Shown here piece after piece: positions 9,623 to 18,503 of a DNA stretch of 64,000 nucleotides. Each line of letters begins with the position of its first letter. Position 1 is the first letter of the stretch. The translations under genes were made by a program, and so were the position numbers. The notes under the pieces are model-generated. The model saw only the letters and a program-made list of their open reading frames with translations, was not told the origin of the DNA and did no database searches. Source of the stretch: Rhizobiaceae bacterium (GTDB lineage Bacteria; Pseudomonadota; Alphaproteobacteria; Rhizobiales; Rhizobiaceae); assembly GCA_028281105.1 (NCBI GenBank), contig JANQKQ010000004.1, positions 1 to 64,000 on the forward strand, read 5' to 3'.

Positions 9623-10939
9623 CTACCGCTCGCGCAGGGCTTCGAAGCGCACCTTGTTGAACGGTTTGATCAGGTATTCCATCACGGTCTTGTCGCCGGT
9701 CAGGATGTCGATGCTCGCCAGCATGCCCGGGATGATCGGCAGGTCTTCGCCGTTGAACGTCAGGCCGGTCTCGTCGGTCTCTATGATCACCCGATAATAG
9801 GTGTTGCCGGCCTCATCGGTAATCGTATTGGGGCTGATCTGGGTGACCTTGCCCTCCAGCCCGCCATACAGAGCGTAGTCGTAGGCGGTGAGTTTGACGT
9901 TCGCCACCTGGCCGGGATGGATGAACGCAACGTCCTGCGGGCGGATCCTGGCCTCGATCAGCAGCCGGTCGTCCAGCGGCACGATCTCCATCACCGTATC
10001 GCCGGGCTTCAAAACCCCGCCGATGGTCGTGATCGCCACCGAGTTGACCACGCCGCGCACCGGTGCGCGGATGGTGGTGCGCACCACTCGTTCGCGCGCG
10101 CCGGCGACCGCTTCCTCGATTACCGAAAGCTGCGCCGTCTCGGAGGCGAGCTCGGAGCGGGCAGACGCGCGGAACTCCGTGGCGATTGCCGCCAGCCGGC
10201 CCTCGAACTCCTCGACGGCGGCGGCGACCCGCTCGCGCGAGGCGGCCAGCACCGCCAGTTCGCCGCGCTCGTCGACCGCGCGGCGCTCCAGCTGCAGCAG
10301 CTCGATCTCGGGAACCGCGCCGCGCTTGCGCAGATCGCGGGTCAGTTCCAGTTCCCGGTCCAGCAACTCCAGGCTGGCGGTGATCTTCTCGCGGCGGGCC
10401 TCCAGCTCGATGAGTTCCTGGCGACGTTGCGCCAGTTGCGGCTCGATGACCGAAACCTGCTGGGCCTGCTCGGCGCGGCGCGCGGTGAACAGAGCCTGTT
10501 CGGCGGCCACCGAGGCGGCGGCCGCCGATTGCAGCTCGTCGGAAAATTGAGGGGCGTCGTCATCTTCGGCCTCGGCGGTCAACCGCGCGATGCGGGCCAG
10601 CGACGACAGGCGGCGCTGCTCCAGCTCGCCCATCTTGGAGCGCGTTTCGGTGTCGTCGAGGCGGGCGACGATCTGTCCTTCGTCGACCAGATCGCCGCGG
10701 CGCACCGCCAGTTGCGAGATGATGCCGCCTTCCAGGCTCTGGACGATCTGAATCTGCTGGGCCGGCACCACCTCGCCTTCGCCGTTGGTGACTTCCTCGA
10801 GCCGTGCGGTGAGCGCCCAGCCGATGACGGCGGCGAACAGGGCGGTGATGATGATCAGAAGCAGCCATGCTCGCCACGGCCGCTCGGATTCCTGGGCGGT
10901 GCGGATGTCGTGGGCGAAGCGGATGTGGTCGTCGCTCAT
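9623..10939 (-). CDS. HlyD/LapC-type membrane fusion protein of a type I secretion system
   Basis: 438 residues. A short cytoplasmic N-terminus and one membrane helix (about 26-46) precede a biotinyl-lipoyl-like segment (EVVPAQQIQIVQSLEGGII), a long alpha-hairpin/coiled coil (about 100-280) and the C-terminal beta-barrel (RAPVRGVVNS, then DRLLIEARI). It bridges the inner-membrane ABC exporter and the outer-membrane TolC. The ATG is chosen because it overlaps the ABC gene stop in an ATGA, as expected for coupled translation; the frame stays open further upstream but only as antisense-type sequence inside the ABC gene. Third gene of the minus-strand operon tolC-like, ABC, hlyD. Likely exports the giant adhesin (inference). 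Confidence 0.93.
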   Translation of the reverse strand: MSDDHIRFAHDIRTAQESERPWRAWLLLIIITALFAAVIGWALTARLEEVTNGEGEVVPAQQIQIVQSLEGGIISQLAVRRGDLVDEGQIVARLDDTETRSKMGELEQRRLSSLARIARLTAEAEDDDAPQFSDELQSAAAASVAAEQALFTARRAEQAQQVSVIEPQLAQRRQELIELEARREKITASLELLDRELELTRDLRKRGAVPEIELLQLERRAVDERGELAVLAASRERVAAAVEEFEGRLAAIATEFRASARSELASETAQLSVIEEAVAGARERVVRTTIRAPVRGVVNSVAITTIGGVLKPGDTVMEIVPLDDRLLIEARIRPQDVAFIHPGQVANVKLTAYDYALYGGLEGKVTQISPNTITDEAGNTYYRVIIETDETGLTFNGEDLPIIPGMLASIDILTGDKTVMEYLIKPFNKVRFEALRER

Positions 10940-13185
10940 GCGCGCCCTCCGCCGTTGGTGCGCTTGCGCTTGCCCGCTCGCTTCGCCTTGTCCGGCGGGC
11001 GCTGTTTGGCTGCAGCCTGCTGTTGTGGCTGCGAGCGCAGCTGGCCGAGTTTTTCCAGCACCTTGTCCGTGGGACCGGCAAGCGCCACCCGGCCCGCGTC
11101 GATTACGACCATGCGGTTGACGATCTGCAGCACACTGGCCTTGTGGGTGGCGATGATGAGGGTGCGGTCCGGTCCGGAAAACTCGAGCAGGCCTTGGAGG
11201 AACTGCGCCTCCGTTCGCGCATCCATCGCACTGGTCGGCTCGTCGAGGAACAGCACCTTGGGCCGGCGCACCAGATTGCGCGCGATTGCAATCGCCTGGC
11301 GCTGACCGCCGGACAAGTTGCCGCCGCGCTCGCTTACCTGGGTCATCAGCCCGTCGGGCAATTGGTTGGCGAACAACTCGACCCCGGCCACGCGCGCCGC
11401 AAAGGCGATGTCGTCGTCGCTGGGCAGGGTATGGCCCATGGCGATGTTGTCGCGAATGGATCCGGCGAACAGGACCGGCTCCTGACTGCAATAGGCAATC
11501 GCGCTGCGCAACGTGCGGCGGTTGTACTGGTGGATGTCGATGCCGTCGATCAGCAGCTTGCCCTCGGTGGGTTCGTACAGGCCCGCCAGCAGCCTGCCGA
11601 TCGTGCTCTTGCCCGCGCCGATCGAGCCGACGATGCCGACGCGGTCGCCCGGCCTGATGGCGAGGTTGAAGTCACGCAGCGCCGGCATCGCGGCGTTGGG
11701 GTAGGAGAACGTCGCGGACTGAAATTCGATGCCGCCAGCGCGCACTTCCGCGTCGCCCGCGTCGGCCACCGTGTCTTCGGTGGGCAGGGCCATCAGCGCG
11801 GAAATGTTGCGCATCGACTGGAACGCCTGGCTGGAGCGGGCGAGCGTCTGGGCGATGTTGCCCAGCGGAGCAAGCACGCGGCCGCCGAGGATATTAGCCG
11901 CAATCAAGGCGCCGATTGTGATCTGGCCTTCGATTACCAGGAAAACTCCCCAGGTTATCGTGATGATCGATACCGACTGGGTGACCAGATAGGTCGCGTT
12001 GGAGGCGAGCGCCGACCAGAATTTCGACCGCGACGCGCTCTTGGCCGACGCCGCGACCGCGCTCTCCCAGTCGCGCTGGCGCTTTCCTTCGCCGGCGACC
12101 GCGCGGATCGCCTCCAGCCCGGTCAGGCTTTCGACCAGCAGCGACTGGCGGTTGGACACCTGCTTCATCGTGTCGGCGATCGCCGCGCGCATCGGCACGC
12201 GGATCAGCAGGGTGAGAATCAACACGGCCGGCACCGCGATGAGCGGCACCCATGCCAGCGGTCCGACGATCAAAAACAAGACCATCACGAACACGCCGAT
12301 GAACAGGAAGTCGGTCAGCGCGATGATCGAGGCCGAGGTGAAGAAATCGCGCACCGTCTCGAACTCGCGAATGGTGTTGGCGAGCCCGCCCGAACCGGCG
12401 GGAAGCTTCTCCATCTTGACCGCGATGACGTGCTGGAACAGCGACGCGCCGACGCGCATGTCGACCCGGCGCCCGGTCTGGTCCAGCAGGCCCGCGCGCA
12501 ACTGCTTCAAGATCGCATCGAAGGCCAGCGCGATGACGACCCCGACGACCAGCGCCCACAAGGTCGGGATCGCCAGGTTCGGGATCACCCGGTCGTAGAC
12601 GTTCATGATGAACAGTGGCGAGGCCAGCCCGAGCAGATTGATCATCAGCGCCGCGATCACCACCATCACCCAGGACGGCCAGTAGCCCAGCACGACCCGC
12701 CAGAACACGCTGCCGCCGAAGCCGGCGTCTTCGCGCACGGTCTGATCGTACAACTGGCGCCGGTCCGTCCGCGTCGCATAGATCACCGCGCCGGAGGAGC
12801 GGTTGTCGAGGTCGTCGAGCCGCAGGCGCTGGCGCAAGGCGCCGCCGGGCGCCGGCGCTGCGACGCTTGCCAGCCCCGCCTTGTGATCGATGTGTTCGAC
12901 GACAACCGCGTCCTCGCCCAGCATGGCGATGAACGGCGCGACGACGGCAGGCGTCTTGGAAGGTGGATGGTTGCGGACGGCGGCGTCCAACCCCAGGGCG
13001 GCGGCGGCGCGCACCGCCAGATCCGGGGTCAGGCGCGCGGTCTCCATCGGCAGGCCGGCCAAGGCGGTGCCTGCGCTGAAGGGAAGCGAGAAATGGTTGG
13101 CGAGTATCGCCAGGCAGCCCAGCAGCGGGTCGGCGGGCTTGTCGTGCGATTTGGTGTTAGGGTCCGTCGCGGTTGCAGCGCTCAA
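10936..13185 (-). CDS. LapB-type type I secretion ABC transporter (ATPase/permease)
   Basis: 749 residues. The N-terminal ~150 residues resemble the C39-like domain of LapB-class exporters (LLGCLAILANHFSLPFS) but carry no recognisable peptidase active site, as expected for exporters of uncleaved RTX adhesins. A six-helix membrane domain spans about 170-450. The nucleotide-binding domain has Walker A GSIGAGKST (about 519-527), signature LSGGQ (about 623), Walker B VLFLDEPTSAMD (about 646) and the H-loop ATHK (about 681). It powers one-step export with the flanking HlyD and TolC proteins. It starts 3 bp after the TolC gene stop and overlaps hlyD by 4 bp. Confidence 0.93.
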   Translation of the reverse strand: MSAATATDPNTKSHDKPADPLLGCLAILANHFSLPFSAGTALAGLPMETARLTPDLAVRAAAALGLDAAVRNHPPSKTPAVVAPFIAMLGEDAVVVEHIDHKAGLASVAAPAPGGALRQRLRLDDLDNRSSGAVIYATRTDRRQLYDQTVREDAGFGGSVFWRVVLGYWPSWVMVVIAALMINLLGLASPLFIMNVYDRVIPNLAIPTLWALVVGVVIALAFDAILKQLRAGLLDQTGRRVDMRVGASLFQHVIAVKMEKLPAGSGGLANTIREFETVRDFFTSASIIALTDFLFIGVFVMVLFLIVGPLAWVPLIAVPAVLILTLLIRVPMRAAIADTMKQVSNRQSLLVESLTGLEAIRAVAGEGKRQRDWESAVAASAKSASRSKFWSALASNATYLVTQSVSIITITWGVFLVIEGQITIGALIAANILGGRVLAPLGNIAQTLARSSQAFQSMRNISALMALPTEDTVADAGDAEVRAGGIEFQSATFSYPNAAMPALRDFNLAIRPGDRVGIVGSIGAGKSTIGRLLAGLYEPTEGKLLIDGIDIHQYNRRTLRSAIAYCSQEPVLFAGSIRDNIAMGHTLPSDDDIAFAARVAGVELFANQLPDGLMTQVSERGGNLSGGQRQAIAIARNLVRRPKVLFLDEPTSAMDARTEAQFLQGLLEFSGPDRTLIIATHKASVLQIVNRMVVIDAGRVALAGPTDKVLEKLGQLRSQPQQQAAAKQRPPDKAKRAGKRKRTNGGGRA

Positions 13186-13188
13186 GTG

Positions 13189-14559
13189 TCAACGTAGCGG
13201 TTCGATCTTGAGATGCATCAGCGGATTGTCCCCGGCGGGCACAAGCAATCTCAGATCGGTCACCTCGCCTCCCGGCGGCGTTACAGCCAGCGACGCAAGC
13301 AGCGTGCCGGTCAACGCCTTCAAGTGGTAGGCCGAGAACAAGCGCACCCCGGCGACGCTCGCATTCTCGAATCGGCTCGAAAATACCGCATTCTGTGCGT
13401 CGAGCAACTCTAGCAAGCTCCGCTTCGACGCGTCGACCTCCTCCTTGAACGCTGCGGCGACCGACTGGGCGGTGTTGACCTGGCGTTCAAGCGCTCCGAT
13501 CTGCTCGGCACTGGCGACCAGTCGGCCCCATACGATTTCCACCTGCTCGCGGACCTGGCGGACTTTCAGGTCGCGCTGAAGCCACGCTTCCGCCGCCATT
13601 GCCGACGATTCGGCGATTTCGGCGTTGCGAAAACCGCCGTCGTACAGCGGAAAATTCAGTTCCAGCTTCACCGAATAATCATTGTTGCGGCCAGGCACTG
13701 CATTGATATCATTTGCAAACTCCGCACTGCCTTCCAGCGTGAGGGTAGGCAGCGTGGACGAACGCGAGCGCTGCAGCTCGAAATCCAGTGAATCGGCCGC
13801 CGCCTGTCTGGCCTGGATGCCGGAATTGCGTTCGACCGCGAGCGACACCGCGGACGTGACCGATTTGGGCATATTGACGGGAAAAGCGACGCGCTGGGTA
13901 TTGGCCGGCGCGATGCCGACGGCGGCCTTGAACTTGGCGTCGGCCTCCAGTGTGGCCTTGCGAATGTCCGCGCGCACGGACTGGGCCGCGTAAAGGCGCT
14001 GTAGCACTTGGTCGACTTCGCTGGGGGTGGCCGCGCCACCTTCGGCCCGCGCCCGGGTCAGCCGCAGAATCTCTTGGTGATCGGCGATGTTCTGCTCGCT
14101 GATCGCCATGAGAAAATGATGGCGGCGGTGATCGATATAGGCTTCGATCACTTCGAGCGCCAACAGCTCCGCGTTTTCGATGACCTCGCGCGAACGCGCG
14201 TCCACCTGGGCGGCGTCGCGGTAGATGGCGTTGGCGCGGTCCCAGCCATCGAACAGGACCAGGCTGGCCGAGATCGCAGCCTGGCGGCGCAGCCACCATC
14301 GCGCATTGTTCTGAGCGGACAGGCTTTGCGGCTTGTCTACGAACTGTTTGCCCACATCGGCGCTCAGATCGACCGAAGGGCCGATCCGGGCATTGGCCTG
14401 TTCCAGGCGGTGCTCGCTGGCGCGGCGGCGCTCAATCGCCGCCGCGACGCGCGGATGATCGTCCAGCGCACGCTGGACGGCGGCCTTCAGTGAAAGCGCC
14501 AACACAGGGGTCGGCGACGCGACGGCCAAGACCGCAGCCAATACCAAACGCAGTACCAT
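13189..14559 (-). CDS. TolC-family outer membrane efflux/secretion protein
   Basis: 456 residues with a Sec signal peptide (MVLRLVLAAVLAVASPTPVLA) and two tandem outer-membrane efflux protein repeats with long amphipathic helices. YDGGFRNAEIAESSAMAAEA and LLELLDAQNAVFSSRFE are typical of TolC proteins serving type I secretion. First gene of the three-gene minus-strand exporter operon; its promoter must lie in the AT-richer stretch 14560-14700. Forms the outer-membrane duct for the adhesin system. Family certain, substrate inferred from context. Confidence 0.92.
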   Translation of the reverse strand: MVLRLVLAAVLAVASPTPVLALSLKAAVQRALDDHPRVAAAIERRRASEHRLEQANARIGPSVDLSADVGKQFVDKPQSLSAQNNARWWLRRQAAISASLVLFDGWDRANAIYRDAAQVDARSREVIENAELLALEVIEAYIDHRRHHFLMAISEQNIADHQEILRLTRARAEGGAATPSEVDQVLQRLYAAQSVRADIRKATLEADAKFKAAVGIAPANTQRVAFPVNMPKSVTSAVSLAVERNSGIQARQAAADSLDFELQRSRSSTLPTLTLEGSAEFANDINAVPGRNNDYSVKLELNFPLYDGGFRNAEIAESSAMAAEAWLQRDLKVRQVREQVEIVWGRLVASAEQIGALERQVNTAQSVAAAFKEEVDASKRSLLELLDAQNAVFSSRFENASVAGVRLFSAYHLKALTGTLLASLAVTPPGGEVTDLRLLVPAGDNPLMHLKIEPLR

Positions 14560-14815
14560 AACTTCCGCCCTGTACCCCTGCCAAACCTTTGCGCCGAAAC
14601 CGTTTTTTGGCGCTTCCGTCCTGCTCGACGGAGACTAAACACTATATTTGAGATGAAAACAAAGCGAATCGGATCGAAAGGATAATGGTGGATAACCATA
14701 ATTTCGCGGGCCCCGGCAGCGGCCTGCGGCAGCCTTTTCCGCTTTGTATTTAGTCCACTATGCCCCTAGGTTCCGGTTGGCGCTATTTCGGCCGGTATGT
14801 GAAAAGGGAACGATA
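14560..14815. promoter_or_regulatory. Divergent intergenic region between the exporter operon and coxG-like gene
   Basis: 256 bp between two divergently read genes, so it must hold promoters for both. The part from about 14625 to 14700 is visibly AT-richer than the surroundings. I could not identify confident -35/-10 boxes or an operator. The plus-strand gene has a gaaaaggga ribosome site just upstream of its ATG. Confidence 0.45.
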
Positions 14816-15268
14816 ATGGAGTTGAATGGGGAATATCTGGTGCCGGCACCGCGCGAGTTGGTGTGGGAGATGCTCAATGACTCGCAGGTTCTGGGCGAGT
14901 GCATTCCCGGATGCGAGGAAATCAGCCAGTCGGGCCCGGATGAGTTTTCGGCCAAGGTGGTGCTCAAGATCGGACCGGTGAAGGCGAAGTTTTCCGGTGC
15001 GGTGACGCTCAGCGACAAGGTTCATCCCGAAAGCTACCGCATCGCGGGCGAGGGCAAGGGCGGCATCGCCGGTTTCGCCAAGGGCGGCGCCAATGTGAAG
15101 CTCGAAGAGGCCGATGACGGCACGCTGTTGCAATACGAGGTCGATGCCCAGGTCGGCGGCAAGATCGCCCAACTGGGCTCGCGGCTGATCGCGTCCAGTT
15201 CGAAAAAGCTGGCCGACCAGTTTTTCGGCAAGTTCTGCGAGCTGGCGCAGGCGAAGGCCGAGGGCTGA
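14816..15268 (+). CDS. CoxG-like SRPBCC-fold protein
   Basis: 150 residues matching the carbon monoxide dehydrogenase subunit G family (START/SRPBCC fold): MELNGEYLVPAPRELVWEML at the start, then CIPGCEEI, KVVLKIGPVKAKF and a C-terminal SSKKLADQFFGKF. In CO dehydrogenase operons the family helps anchor the enzyme to the membrane; stand-alone copies like this one have no firm role. No coxSML genes are nearby. The start at 14816 is preferred over upstream in-frame codons because it has a purine-rich ribosome site and matches the family N-terminus. Confidence 0.85.
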   Translation: MELNGEYLVPAPRELVWEMLNDSQVLGECIPGCEEISQSGPDEFSAKVVLKIGPVKAKFSGAVTLSDKVHPESYRIAGEGKGGIAGFAKGGANVKLEEADDGTLLQYEVDAQVGGKIAQLGSRLIASSSKKLADQFFGKFCELAQAKAEG

Positions 15269-15524
15269 ACAGCCGAATCTGAAGTTCAGGCGTGATTCGG
15301 GTCGGCGCTGGAATGCGGCAGCCGCTCAGCGCAGCCGCGGGGAACCGGTGGGGTGTGGGGCTGCTATTCACACCGTATGTTAACCAACCGGGCATATAAG
15401 CATCTGTGATCACTGCGTGTTTGCGCGCCGGTAACGAATTGGCGAGGCGCTCGCGCGCGCCATTGCGCGAGCGAAACCGCCGATGTATCACTTTGGTGCA
15501 CGCGGTGAAGTTTCGGGGACCGAG

Positions 15525-17345
15525 ATGCGTTTATCAGCTTTTTGCCGGCTGATTATGGCCGGTATTGCAGCGTCAGCCTTTGTGGCTGTAGAACCGCCGC
15601 CCGCGCATGCCCAGGGCCTTTTTGATCTGCTGTTTGGAAACGCCGCGCGCCAGCGCGCCAAGCCGCAGGCCGTGGTGCCGGTCGAAAAGGTAAGCGCTCC
15701 GAAATATTTTGACTACCGCCCGGCGGCCTTCGAAGCGGTCGATTTCAGTGCGCTGGCCGATAGCGCCGCGGCGGCCGACACGATGCCGCGGCCCGATATC
15801 TACGCGATCGACGATGTGCGCCGCATCCAGCACATGCTGGCGCAGGTTGGCGATTATGCCCCGCGATTTGAGAAGGCGATCGGCGCGGCGGTCGCGGGCT
15901 ACTATGCCGACGGCGGCAAGTTACTGTGGATCGGCGAGGCCGGCCCGACCGACGAAGCGCGACGCGTGATGTCGGTGTTCCGCTCCGCAGACGAATACGG
16001 CCTTGCTCCGGCCGACTATGTGGTGAACGGCCCCGGGTCGGGTGCGGCGACGCGCGAGTTGGTGCGTTTCGAGTTGGCGATGTCGCTTCACGGCGTGCGT
16101 TACATGCTGGACGCCCACAACGGCCGCATCGATCCCAATCTTCTGTCGGGCTATCACGACTTTCCCGGCAAGGGCTTCGGCGCGGGCGAGGCCTTGGCGG
16201 CCTTAGCGGCAAGCGACAATCGGGCCGGTGACTTGATCGCCGCCCATCCGCCGCAGCCGCAATTCGGCGATCTGGTCGCCGAACTGGCCCGTCTTCGTGA
16301 GCTGACCGACGACACGATCTCGATCGCCGAAGGAACGCTGGTCAAGCCGGGAATGGAGCATGCCGAACTGCCCAACATCGTCGCCGCGATCCGGCGCCGG
16401 GGTTCGATCCAGCTGCTGCAGCGCCACGGCGAGACCCTGACCGCCTATTCACGCACACCCCACTACACCGAGGGGCTGGTATCCCTGGTCAAGGACTTCC
16501 AGACCGAGAAGGGACTGGTCTCCGACGGCATCGTCGGGCGCAACACCATCGGCAAGCTGGTGGGCGTGAGCCCGCGGGTGAAAATGGTCCGCGTGCGCTA
16601 CGCGATGGAACGGCTGCGCTGGCACCCGCGCGCGCTGGGGGATCGCCACGTCTTCATCAACCAACCGGCATATCAGGCCCGCTACATCGAGGGCGACGAT
16701 GAAAAGCTGAAGATGCGCGTCATCGTGGGCAAGCGCTCCAACCAGACCTCGTTCTTCCACGACGAGATCGAGCGGGTGGAATACAACCCGTATTGGGGCG
16801 TGCCCAGATCGATCATCGTCAACGAGATGTTGCCGCATCTGCGGGCCGACCCGTCCTATCTGGACGCGAAGGGCTATGAGATCACCGATCGGCGCGGCCG
16901 GCGGGTTTCATCCATCAACGTCGACTGGATGAGCGTCGGCACGACCGAGATCGGCTACGACGTTCGCCAGCCGCCCGGCCCGGCGAACGCGCTCGGCGAG
17001 CTCAAGATCATGTTTCCCAACAAGCACGCCATCTACATGCACGACACGCCCGCGCGCCAGCTGTTCGGCCAGTCGCGTCGCGCGTTCAGCCACGGCTGCA
17101 TCCGACTGCAGCACCCGCGCAAGATGGCCGCCGCTGTGCTGGGCACCACCGTAGGTCATATCGGCGCGATGATCGAGGAGGGGCACAGTTCCGAGCACTT
17201 GAAGGAAAAGGTGCCGGTCTATGTCGCCTACTTCACCGCCTGGCCCAATCGCGACGGTGAGATCGAGTATTTCGCCGACATGTATGACCGTGACGCGCAT
17301 CTGAGAAAGGCGATGGGTATCGTCGCCAAGGCCCGCCGGGGTTGA
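15525..17345 (+). CDS. L,D-transpeptidase (YcbB-like) with peptidoglycan-binding domain
   Basis: 606 residues. A signal peptide (about 1-30, ending PPAHAQ) is followed by a long N-terminal scaffold domain. A peptidoglycan-binding module lies around 300-355 (VKDFQTEKGLVSDGIVG), and a YkuD transpeptidase domain around 395-570 has the catalytic motif FSHGCIRL with the nucleophile at about Cys525 and the upstream HDTPARQLF. It makes 3-3 crosslinks in the periplasmic peptidoglycan or attaches proteins to it. An ATG 42 bp upstream is also in frame, but the one chosen places the signal peptide at the N-terminus. Monocistronic by spacing. Confidence 0.93.
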   Translation: MRLSAFCRLIMAGIAASAFVAVEPPPAHAQGLFDLLFGNAARQRAKPQAVVPVEKVSAPKYFDYRPAAFEAVDFSALADSAAAADTMPRPDIYAIDDVRRIQHMLAQVGDYAPRFEKAIGAAVAGYYADGGKLLWIGEAGPTDEARRVMSVFRSADEYGLAPADYVVNGPGSGAATRELVRFELAMSLHGVRYMLDAHNGRIDPNLLSGYHDFPGKGFGAGEALAALAASDNRAGDLIAAHPPQPQFGDLVAELARLRELTDDTISIAEGTLVKPGMEHAELPNIVAAIRRRGSIQLLQRHGETLTAYSRTPHYTEGLVSLVKDFQTEKGLVSDGIVGRNTIGKLVGVSPRVKMVRVRYAMERLRWHPRALGDRHVFINQPAYQARYIEGDDEKLKMRVIVGKRSNQTSFFHDEIERVEYNPYWGVPRSIIVNEMLPHLRADPSYLDAKGYEITDRRGRRVSSINVDWMSVGTTEIGYDVRQPPGPANALGELKIMFPNKHAIYMHDTPARQLFGQSRRAFSHGCIRLQHPRKMAAAVLGTTVGHIGAMIEEGHSSEHLKEKVPVYVAYFTAWPNRDGEIEYFADMYDRDAHLRKAMGIVAKARRG

Positions 17346-17470
17346 GGCCGCGGCTCGGTTCCGCCGCCACAGTGGGCCGCCGACACCTTCCGCGCGCAGG
17401 CGAAGAACAGGCCGAGGCGCCTTCGGCCAGGTCGCAATGCGACATCCGTTCGACATGCAGATGGCATAGA

Positions 17471-17514
17471 GCACTTTCAGCAAAAGTTGCAGACTTTTGC
17501 GCTCGCGAAAGTGC
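17471..17514. repeat. Nested perfect inverted repeats upstream of the phosphatase-like gene
   Basis: Outer arms GCACTTTC (17471-17478) and GAAAGTGC (17507-17514) enclose inner arms GCAAAAGT (17480-17487) and ACTTTTGC (17493-17500). The element ends 21 bp before the next ATG. It could be a palindromic intergenic repeat, an operator or a 5' leader hairpin; the sequence does not decide. Confidence 0.75.
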
Positions 17515-17535
17515 GTAAAAACAAAAGAAACTCCC

Positions 17536-18378
17536 ATGGCCTTCGACAACAAAGTGCTGCTGATCATCCTGGACGGGGTGCCGTGGCGCAACTGGCGCCG
17601 GCTGATGGGCAATCTGGAAGGGTGGGTGAAAGCCGGTGAGGCGCGGGTGTGGCGCATGCGCTCGGTGCTGCCGTCGACGTCCGCATCCTGCTACGCCTCG
17701 ATCCATACCGGCGTGCCGCCGCAGGTCCATGGCGTCACGTCGAACGATATGGTGCGCCGCCTCAACCAGCCGGACATCTTCTCCCAGGTCACCGCCGCCG
17801 GCGGGCGCAACGCGGCGGTTGCCCATTCTTATTGGTCGACGTTCTTCCACCGCGCGCCGTTCGATGTCGTGCGCGACATCGAGTATGACGCCGCCGCGGG
17901 GCCGATTCATCACGGCCGGTTCCACACCATGACCGGCTACGACAACCGCATCAACCAGATGACGCCCAGCGACGTGGATCTGTTCGCGACGCTGACCTCG
18001 CTGGCACTGCGCTACGAGGTCGACTACGGACTGCTGCACACCTGCACGCTGGACAGTCTCGGCCATCGCTACGGCCACGATTGCCACGAGATGGACATCG
18101 GCTGTTTCAAGATGGACGCCATGTTGGCGCCGTTCATCCGCCGGTGGCGCGATAGCGGTTACGAGGTGATGGTGACCGCCGATCACGGCCAGAGCGAACG
18201 CGGTCATCATGGCGGGGCCGGGGAAGACATGCAGGATTTCGCGGTGTACTGGTTCGGCGGCGGCGAGGGACCGGGCGAGGACGCGGCACTCGATCAGTTG
18301 CAACTGGCGCCGACCCTGCTGACGCGCATGGGCGTGACGGTTCCCGAGACCATGGCCGGCGAGCCGTTCCTGCGCTGA
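17536..18378 (+). CDS. Alkaline-phosphatase-superfamily phosphodiesterase/nucleotide pyrophosphatase-like
   Basis: 280 residues. LLIILDGVP gives the first metal Asp; PSTSASCYASIHTG resembles the nucleophile loop of type I phosphodiesterases/NPPs, with a Ser where Thr is usual; TLDSLGHRYGHD and VTADHGQSERGHHGG supply the remaining metal Asp/His residues. No signal peptide, so probably cytoplasmic. The start at ATG 17536 (MAFDNKVLLII) puts the first beta-strand at the N-terminus. Substrate unknown. It stands alone between the transpeptidase and the carnitine-type cluster. Confidence 0.82.
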   Translation: MAFDNKVLLIILDGVPWRNWRRLMGNLEGWVKAGEARVWRMRSVLPSTSASCYASIHTGVPPQVHGVTSNDMVRRLNQPDIFSQVTAAGGRNAAVAHSYWSTFFHRAPFDVVRDIEYDAAAGPIHHGRFHTMTGYDNRINQMTPSDVDLFATLTSLALRYEVDYGLLHTCTLDSLGHRYGHDCHEMDIGCFKMDAMLAPFIRRWRDSGYEVMVTADHGQSERGHHGGAGEDMQDFAVYWFGGGEGPGEDAALDQLQLAPTLLTRMGVTVPETMAGEPFLR

Positions 18379-18503
18379 AGGCGCATGGCGAACCCGAACG
18401 GACGCGCGAAACCGCGCCGCTTCGCAAACGGTCGATTTTTTTTCGCGAAACGTCTATTGCCCGCCTGTTCGGTTCGCCATGCTCGCGCTGAATGGAGGAG
18501 ATC

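Noticed and set aside
10867..13197. Long open frame antisense to the ABC exporter and HlyD genes (over 700 codons)
   Set aside because: The opposite strand encodes clear Walker A/B, LSGGQ and HlyD motifs; the antisense translation is Arg/Gly/Asp/His-rich low-complexity sequence typical of GC-rich shadow frames.
14816..15268. A CO dehydrogenase locus at the coxG-like gene
   Set aside because: None of the coxS, coxM, coxL or accessory genes are present around it; neighbours are a secretion operon and an L,D-transpeptidase.
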